Positions 26,135 to 30,944 of a stretch of DNA of 30,944 nucleotides are shown here, one piece after another. The position numbers and the translations under genes were made by a program. The notes below the pieces were generated by a model. The model saw nothing but the letters and a program-made list of their open reading frames with translations, was not told where the DNA came from and ran no database searches. Numbering within the stretch: the first letter of the stretch is position 1; the number at the start of each line of letters is the position of its first letter. The stretch covers positions 1-30,944 of the forward strand of contig DIFE01000068.1 in NCBI GenBank assembly GCA_002418985.1. The letters are read 5' to 3'. Source of the stretch: Deltaproteobacteria bacterium UBA5756. Lineage in GTDB: Bacteria > Desulfobacterota > Syntrophorhabdia > Syntrophorhabdales > Syntrophorhabdaceae.

Positions 26135-26974
26135 ATGCGCGACATCCATGTGAACGACATCATTTCCGCTGTGGAGCGTCTTTTCATCGATGCCAACATA
26201 AATCTTTCCGAGAACATGTACAAGGCCATCGGGGATGCCGTAGAACGGGAGAAATCACCCGTGGGCAAGGAAGTACTCAGGGAACTGCTCAAAAATGCCG
26301 ATACGGCCCGGGAAGAGAAAATGCCCATATGCCAGGATACCGGCCTGGCGGTGACCTTTCTGGAGATCGGCCAGGACGTTCATATCGTTGGAGGCGACCT
26401 GACGGAAGCAATCTCCGAGGGTGTGCGCCGGGCATACCGGAACGGGTACCTGAGGAAGTCCTGCTGTCATCCATTCAGCAGGAAGAATACCGGCGATAAT
26501 ACTCCTCCCATTATCCATGTAAAAATAGTGCCGGGAGACAGGATGAAGATCACCGTATTGCCAAAAGGCGGCGGAAGCGAGAATTACGGAGAAGTGCGCA
26601 TGTTGATGCCTGCCCAGGGTAAGGAAGGGGTCAAGGGATTTGTTCTCGACATGGTGCGAAAGGGAGGCCCCAATCCATGTCCTCCCATCATCGTGGGTAT
26701 CGGCATCGGGAGTAATTTCGAGACGTCCGCCCTGTTGTCCAAGGAGGCCCTCATGGTTCCCGTCGGTACACGGCACGCGGATGATGAGCTTGCCGCGATG
26801 GAGATGGAATTATTGGATGAAATCAACAGGACCGGAATAGGGCCGCAAGGGTATGGCGGAACCGTGACGGCGCTTGATGTCCACATAAAGATGGCGCCCT
26901 GCCATCTCGCTTCGTTGCCCGTGGCAGTCAATATACAGTGCCACGCGCACCGGATGAGGGAGGCCGTATTATGA
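26135..26974 (+). CDS. Class I fumarate hydratase, alpha subunit (or tartrate dehydratase alpha)
   Basis: The alpha subunit holds the [4Fe-4S] cluster of the two-part, oxygen-sensitive fumarase. The 279-aa product has MPICQDTG (C66), NPCPPIIVGIGIGS (C182) and IQCHAHR (C269) as likely cluster ligands, plus the KNTGDNTPPIIH substrate segment. It starts behind TAAGGAG and overlaps the beta gene by 4 nt. The sequence alone does not separate fumarase from L-tartrate dehydratase, but the malic enzyme gene upstream favours fumarase. The cluster-dependent class fits an anaerobe. Confidence 0.92.
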   Translation: MRDIHVNDIISAVERLFIDANINLSENMYKAIGDAVEREKSPVGKEVLRELLKNADTAREEKMPICQDTGLAVTFLEIGQDVHIVGGDLTEAISEGVRRAYRNGYLRKSCCHPFSRKNTGDNTPPIIHVKIVPGDRMKITVLPKGGGSENYGEVRMLMPAQGKEGVKGFVLDMVRKGGPNPCPPIIVGIGIGSNFETSALLSKEALMVPVGTRHADDELAAMEMELLDEINRTGIGPQGYGGTVTALDVHIKMAPCHLASLPVAVNIQCHAHRMREAVL

Positions 26975-27564
26975 TATCCGATAGCAACAGGCTGTCAGGG
27001 GAAGGGCGCGATACGGGGATAAAAAGGATACTGACCCCCCTAGCCGATGATGTGATACAATCTCTGAAGGCGGGGGAGAAGGTGCTGCTTTCCGGCTTTA
27101 TCTACACGGCCCGGGACGCGGCACACAAGCGATTTGCCGAGGCGCTTGATGCCGGCGAAGAATTACCTTTCGATATCAGGGGCCAGGTCATATATTATTG
27201 CGGCCCGGCACCGGCACCGCCCGGCAAGGTGATCGGATCATGCGGGCCGACGACCAGTTCCCGGATGGATGTTTATGCGCCGCGATTGATTCGCCTGGGC
27301 CTGAAAGGAATGATCGGGAAGGGGAAACGTTCAGACGCCGTTAAAAAGGCACTTCAGGAACATCGGGCGGTCTATTTCGGAGCGACGGGAGGGGCCGGTG
27401 CGCTCATTGCACGCACCGTTGTCGCGTCGCAGGTGATCGCCTACGAGGACCTTGGACCGGAAGCCGTAGTACGGCTTGAGGTTAGTGATATGCCGCTTTT
27501 TGTCATTAACGACACGTTTGCCGGCGATCTGTACCAGGAGGGCATGGAACGCTACAAAGGATAA
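26971..27564 (+). CDS. Class I fumarate hydratase, beta subunit
   Basis: The 197-aa product is the partner of the preceding alpha subunit; in E. coli FumA the two are fused. Recognisable parts are LSGFIYTARDAAHKRF, the substrate-loop IGSCGPTTSSRMD, GKGKRSDAVKKAL and YEDLGPEAVVRLEVSDMPLFV. I start it at ATG 26971, which overlaps the alpha stop (ATGA) and has GAGGGAGG close upstream; a longer in-frame start at 26938 would sit inside the alpha gene. Split alpha and beta genes are usual in anaerobes and archaea. Confidence 0.92.
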   Translation: MISDSNRLSGEGRDTGIKRILTPLADDVIQSLKAGEKVLLSGFIYTARDAAHKRFAEALDAGEELPFDIRGQVIYYCGPAPAPPGKVIGSCGPTTSSRMDVYAPRLIRLGLKGMIGKGKRSDAVKKALQEHRAVYFGATGGAGALIARTVVASQVIAYEDLGPEAVVRLEVSDMPLFVINDTFAGDLYQEGMERYKG

Positions 27565-27575
27565 CGTCCGTATTT

Positions 27576-27604
27576 TTGACATTTTAAGGCAAATATACTA
27601 AAAG
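27576..27604 (+). promoter_or_regulatory. Candidate promoter of the inositol-phosphate synthase gene
   Basis: TTGACA at 27576-27581 is followed after 17 nt by TAAAAG (27599-27604), a 4/6 match to the -10. The predicted start near 27611 falls just before the AAGGAG ribosome site at 27616-27621. It would make ino1 and the next gene a unit separate from fumarase. Confidence 0.45.
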
Positions 27605-27626
27605 AAAAATAACATAAGGAGATGCA

Positions 27627-28718
27627 ATGCCAGAGATTCGTGTTGCCATTGCCGGTGTGGGGAACTGTGCAAGCTCATTGGTACAGGGTATCTTCTACTA
27701 TGCCCGAAAAGGGGAAAATGCCATCGGGCTCATGCACAATGACATTTGCGGCTACAAGCCCGGCGATATCAGAGTCGTGGCGGCCTTCGACATTGACCGG
27801 CGCAAGGTCGGCAGACCCCTCGAAGAGGCCATCTTCGCATTACCTAATTGCACGAAGACGATTGAAGCGAATATTCCGCCCACCGGGGTTACGGTCCTCA
27901 TGGGACATGTTCTCGACGGTGTGGCGCCTCACATGAAGCAGTATCCGCCGGACCGTTCCTTTGTCATCGCAGACGAGTCCCCTGTCGATGTGGGAGCCGT
28001 GCTGAAGGACAGGAATGTGGACATCCTTCTCAACTACCTTCCCGTGGGTTCCGAGCAGGCCGCGCGGTACTATGCCGAGTGTTGTCTTGAAAACGGCGTC
28101 AGCCTCGTCAATTGCATCCCGGTCTTTATCGCCTCCGATGAAACCTGGGCCAGGCGGTTCGAGGAAAAAGGGATACCCATCATCGGCGATGACGTGAAAT
28201 CGCAGATAGGGGCCACCATCATCCACAGGACCCTTGCAAAGCTCTTCAATGATCGCGGTGTCAAACTTGACTACACATACCAGTTGAATACGGGCGGCAA
28301 CACCGATTTTCTCAATATGCTCAACCGGGAGAGACTTAAATCGAAGAAGATTTCAAAGACCGAGGCCGTCCAATCGACGCTGGACGTCCCCATTCCGCCG
28401 GACAACATCCACATCGGCCCCTCCGATTACGTTCCCTGGCAGAAAGACAACAAGGTCTGTTTCATGAGGCTGGAAGGAAGGATATTCGGGGACATACCGA
28501 TCAATTGCGAACTGAGGCTTTCCGTCGAGGATTCGCCGAACAGCGGAGGGTGCATCATAGATGCCCTGAGATGCTGCAAGGTGGCACGCGACAGGGGCAC
28601 AGGCGGACCTCTGGAGTCGATCTCGGCCTACACGATGAAGCATCCCATCAGACAGTACCCCGACGAGACGGCGAGGGAGATGGTCGAAGAGTTTATCAAG
28701 GGCGTCAGGCTCCGCTAG
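27627..28718 (+). CDS. myo-Inositol-1-phosphate synthase
   Basis: The enzyme converts glucose 6-phosphate to 1L-myo-inositol 1-phosphate using tightly held NAD+. The 363-aa product is the short prokaryotic form. It has the Rossmann start VAIAGVGNCASSLVQGI, the segment VNCIPVFIASDETWARRF, the core GDDVKSQIGATIIHR and LNTGGNTDFLNM. AAGGAG lies 5 nt before ATG 27627. It is 10 nt upstream of a CDP-alcohol phosphatidyltransferase gene, so the inositol phosphate is probably put into a phospholipid. The family is scattered in Gram-negative bacteria. Confidence 0.93.
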   Translation: MPEIRVAIAGVGNCASSLVQGIFYYARKGENAIGLMHNDICGYKPGDIRVVAAFDIDRRKVGRPLEEAIFALPNCTKTIEANIPPTGVTVLMGHVLDGVAPHMKQYPPDRSFVIADESPVDVGAVLKDRNVDILLNYLPVGSEQAARYYAECCLENGVSLVNCIPVFIASDETWARRFEEKGIPIIGDDVKSQIGATIIHRTLAKLFNDRGVKLDYTYQLNTGGNTDFLNMLNRERLKSKKISKTEAVQSTLDVPIPPDNIHIGPSDYVPWQKDNKVCFMRLEGRIFGDIPINCELRLSVEDSPNSGGCIIDALRCCKVARDRGTGGPLESISAYTMKHPIRQYPDETAREMVEEFIKGVRLR

Positions 28719-28728
28719 GGGGCTCGCA

Positions 28729-29310
28729 GTGATAAGTTCGAAGATCGGTCACAGACTTGATCGTCAAATCCTGGTAATCTACAGGTTCATTTTCAGGCAA
28801 AGAACAATATCACCGGACATCATCAGCTCGGCGGGCACGTTATTCGGCTTTCTGGCCGCTTTCCTCGTGTTCATGGAATTTCCGGGGGTCGGCGCCGCTT
28901 CACTGGCCTTCGCCGGTTTGCTTGACATTCTGGACGGCGCAATCGCCCGGGGTACGGGCAGGGTGACACGCTTCGGCGGTTTCTTCGATTCCGTTCTTGA
29001 CAGGTACACAGACCTGTCCGTCATGGGCGGAATCCTTTTTGTCTACGTCCGGCACGGCAATACCGACTATGCCATAGCCACCTTTATCGCGGTGATAGGC
29101 ACCGCCCTCATACCATACGCCCGCGCCAGGGCGGAGGCCGCATCCCTCTCATGCAAGACGGGCCTTCTCGAAAGACCGGAGAGGTTGGTTCTCCTGATCA
29201 TCGGCCTTGTCTTCCCCGTGCTGCTGGGCTACGTCATCATAGTCCTGGCGGTGCTGACTCATGTGACCGTGATCCAGCGGATCCTGCACGTAAGGAAACA
29301 GACAAGATAG
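28729..29310 (+). CDS. CDP-alcohol phosphatidyltransferase, likely phosphatidylinositol-phosphate synthase
   Basis: The 193-aa membrane enzyme has the full family motif: D66-x2-D69-G-x2-A73-R74-x8-G83-x3-D87-x3-D91, which binds two metals and the CDP-lipid, and about five to six hydrophobic spans. It should join an alcohol phosphate to a CDP-activated lipid in the inner membrane. Being next to inositol-phosphate synthase suggests inositol 1-phosphate as acceptor, giving phosphatidylinositol phosphate; phosphatidylglycerol-phosphate synthase is the main alternative. The start is GTG 28729 with a G-rich stretch upstream. Confidence 0.85.
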   Translation: MISSKIGHRLDRQILVIYRFIFRQRTISPDIISSAGTLFGFLAAFLVFMEFPGVGAASLAFAGLLDILDGAIARGTGRVTRFGGFFDSVLDRYTDLSVMGGILFVYVRHGNTDYAIATFIAVIGTALIPYARARAEAASLSCKTGLLERPERLVLLIIGLVFPVLLGYVIIVLAVLTHVTVIQRILHVRKQTR

Positions 29311-29332
29311 GGCGGAACCTGAAACTCCGGGG

Positions 29333-30403
29333 CTATCTCTTCTCTTTGTTGACCATGTTATAGATCTCTTCTTCGAGGATCTTCTTTGCCATCTCGCGGG
29401 GGATGGCAGACTTGACGACGGTTCCTTTTTTGAACAGTGTGGCGCTGTTTGCGCCGAAGGCGAGGCCGATGTCGGCTTCTCTGGCCTCACCGGGGCCGTT
29501 CACCTCGCAACCCATGATGGCTACGTCCAGGTAGGAATCGAACTGATTGATGTCCTTTTCGAATTCCTCGACGATCTCGGCGAGGTTTACCCTGGTCCTG
29601 CCGCAGGTGGGACAGGAGATGATGTTGATTCCCCGTTTTCTCAGCCCCAGATCGCGCAGCATGTGGTAACCGGCGATCACTTCATAGACGGGGTTGCCCG
29701 TTAGGGAAACCCTGATCGTATCTCCTATTCCTTCATTAAGAAGAATGCCGATCCCTATTGCGGACTTTATGGCACCGGAAAAGACAGGGCCCGCCTCGGT
29801 TATGCCCACGTGGAGAGGATAGTCGGATTTCTTCGAAAATTTCTTGTATGCATCGACGGTTTCCCGTATATCCGAGGCCTTGAGGGAGACCTTGAGCTGG
29901 GTCCATCCAACGTCCTCAAAGAGATTAATATGATAAAGGGCGCTCTCGACCATGGCATCGGCGTTGGGCCTCGCATGGGTCTTGAGGACTCTTTTCTCAA
30001 TGGAACCTATGTTCATTCCCAGCCGTACCGGCGTCTTCGTATTCAGGGCCATGACGGCGATTTCCCGTACCTTGCGCAGGTTATTGATCGTGCCGGGATT
30101 GATCCTGATTCCGTCTATGCCGAGTTCCATGGCCTTCAAGGCTATCTTGTGATTGAAATGAATGTCGCCTATGATGGGCACGTCCACTTCTTTTTTAAGA
30201 AAAGGGATGATCTTGCAGGTCTCTTCCTGGGGTAGTGCGATCCTGACGAGTTCGCAACCCGCCCTTTTCAGTTCCCTCGTTTGTTCAAGGGTCTGGCTGA
30301 AGTTCTCAGGGTTCGTTTTGAGCATGGATTGCACAACGATGGGGCTGCCGCCGCCGATGGGGATTCCACCGACCTTTATCTGTCTTGTCTTCTTTCTTTT
30401 CAT
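29333..30403 (-). CDS. ispG: 4-hydroxy-3-methylbut-2-en-1-yl diphosphate synthase (flavodoxin/ferredoxin)
   Basis: IspG (GcpE) performs the penultimate step of the non-mevalonate isoprenoid pathway using a [4Fe-4S] cluster. The 356-aa product shows KVGGIPIGGGSPIVVQSM at the start, GDIHFNHKIALKAM, INPGTIN, and the cluster ligands C264, C267 and C299 with E306 (CPTCGRTRVN; GCEVNGPGEA). I start it at ATG 30403, with AAGGA upstream; the frame is open to 30511, but that extension covers a strong promoter and looks non-native. It is convergent with the phosphatidyltransferase gene. Confidence 0.95.
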   Translation of the reverse strand: MKRKKTRQIKVGGIPIGGGSPIVVQSMLKTNPENFSQTLEQTRELKRAGCELVRIALPQEETCKIIPFLKKEVDVPIIGDIHFNHKIALKAMELGIDGIRINPGTINNLRKVREIAVMALNTKTPVRLGMNIGSIEKRVLKTHARPNADAMVESALYHINLFEDVGWTQLKVSLKASDIRETVDAYKKFSKKSDYPLHVGITEAGPVFSGAIKSAIGIGILLNEGIGDTIRVSLTGNPVYEVIAGYHMLRDLGLRKRGINIISCPTCGRTRVNLAEIVEEFEKDINQFDSYLDVAIMGCEVNGPGEAREADIGLAFGANSATLFKKGTVVKSAIPREMAKKILEEEIYNMVNKEKR

Positions 30404-30440
30404 CTTGTTTGTCCTTGAATGGGGTGGCCGAATATTGCTT

Positions 30441-30469
30441 ATAATATCCCCCGCCGGGCGTGATGTCAA
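30441..30469 (-). promoter_or_regulatory. Sigma-70 promoter of ispG
   Basis: On the minus strand TTGACA (30469-30464), 17 nt and TATTAT (30446-30441) form a near-consensus promoter. The start near 30434 gives a leader of about 30 nt before ATG 30403. Confidence 0.8.
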
Positions 30470-30532
30470 TCGTTGGCGCAGAGAAAAAAATGCCCCTCCG
30501 TCGTTGAACATATGATATAGTTGGAGTCCTGT

Positions 30533-30871
30533 ATGAATAATGGAAAGAAAAAAGGCATTTTATTGATAATCATCGGGATCTGTATCCCGCTCTTCGCCTT
30601 GCCGTTTGTGTCGGGTTTCGACATGGACAAAGGATTCATGGACAATTTCTACGGCGCGGGCATCAGAATTACGAAGGATACCGGGTCCGTGCCGCAAAAG
30701 GCCGTCGCCGAAAAGCCGGCCGGGGACACTAAGAAGAATCCGCTCTCTCTCGACAGGATGAGGATCGAGGTGATACCCTTCAGACTTTTCCTGGTTCCCA
30801 CATTCATCCTGATCTATATAGGGATTGTCATGATCGACAGGGCGAGATCGAAAACCGGTCAGGCTCCCTGA
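30533..30871 (+). CDS. Small membrane protein of unknown function with two hydrophobic spans
   Basis: I do not recognise this 112-aa protein. It has a hydrophobic span at about 7-27 (GILLIIIGICIPLFALPF), a hydrophilic middle of about 50 residues rich in Lys, Ala and Pro, and a second span at about 84-102 (LFLVPTFILIYIGIVMI), then a short basic tail (DRARSK). Both ends are probably cytoplasmic. I start it at ATG 30533 because GGAG lies 6 nt upstream; a TTG at 30521 is in frame. It is transcribed divergently from ispG. The 73 bases after it to the window end hold no feature I can support. Confidence 0.6.
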   Translation: MNNGKKKGILLIIIGICIPLFALPFVSGFDMDKGFMDNFYGAGIRITKDTGSVPQKAVAEKPAGDTKKNPLSLDRMRIEVIPFRLFLVPTFILIYIGIVMIDRARSKTGQAP

Positions 30872-30944
30872 TCGCAGATCCGCCTTAAGTTTTTGGACGC
30901 TCCTCTTCCGGTCGGACCGCGCATCGAAAAACCCCAATCTCTTC

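Noticed and set aside
30404..30511. 36-residue N-terminal extension of ispG
   Set aside because: The region contains a near-consensus promoter (TTGACA-17-TATTAT) and the canonical IspG N-terminus starts at 30403.

Overview
The window is a gene-dense bacterial chromosome segment made almost entirely of housekeeping and energy-metabolism genes. There is no transposase, integrase, phage block or CRISPR array. Gene content (RuvABC, a class III cyclase regulator, a FixABCX-type electron-transfer flavoprotein set, class I two-subunit fumarase, NodIJ-type ABC transporter, ArnT-like glycosyltransferases, type A RNase P RNA) suggests a Gram-negative anaerobe. It would fit the former Deltaproteobacteria (Desulfobacterota), possibly a syntroph such as the Syntrophorhabdus group. 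The taxon is an inference from gene content and order; no marker was aligned.

Layout on the + strand, 1-18040: ruvC-ruvA-ruvB, overlapping by 4 nt at each junction; purA with a terminator; a GH108-like lysozyme-family protein; the macromolecular-synthesis operon rpsU-yqeY-mutS2-dnaG-rpoD; a hairpin-rich 370-nt spacer; etfB-etfA-fixC-fixX; a one-component regulator fusing a MerR-type DNA-binding domain to a class III nucleotide cyclase; and an ABC-2 exporter pair. On the - strand, 18047-24653: a class C D,D-carboxypeptidase (dacB), two tandem ArnT-like glycosyltransferases, RNase P RNA (rnpB), rnhA, a coiled-coil/zinc-ribbon protein and tRNA-CAU (probably Ile2) with its own promoter and terminator. 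On the + strand again, 24778-29310: malic enzyme, fumarase alpha and beta, inositol-phosphate synthase and a CDP-alcohol phosphatidyltransferase. The window ends with ispG on the - strand and a divergent small membrane protein of unknown function.

How the genes work together: RuvABC processes Holliday junctions. rpsU-yqeY-mutS2-dnaG-rpoD couples translation, DNA handling, priming and the primary sigma factor. EtfBA-FixCX moves electrons between acyl-CoA or NADH-linked donors, the quinone pool and ferredoxin-type carriers. Malic enzyme plus fumarase interconverts pyruvate, malate and fumarate. Ino1 plus the CDP-alcohol transferase could make inositol phospholipid. DacB and the glycosyltransferases act on the envelope.

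The most interesting points are: the MerR-(PAS-like)-cyclase fusion, with every catalytic residue in place; the rnhA stop codon lying inside the 5' strand of RNase P helix P1; a tRNA terminator whose U-tract abuts the Shine-Dalgarno of the next gene; the Ino1/CDP-alcohol transferase pair; and a MutS2 with altered Walker B and Smr motifs. No clearly new multi-gene system was recognised.
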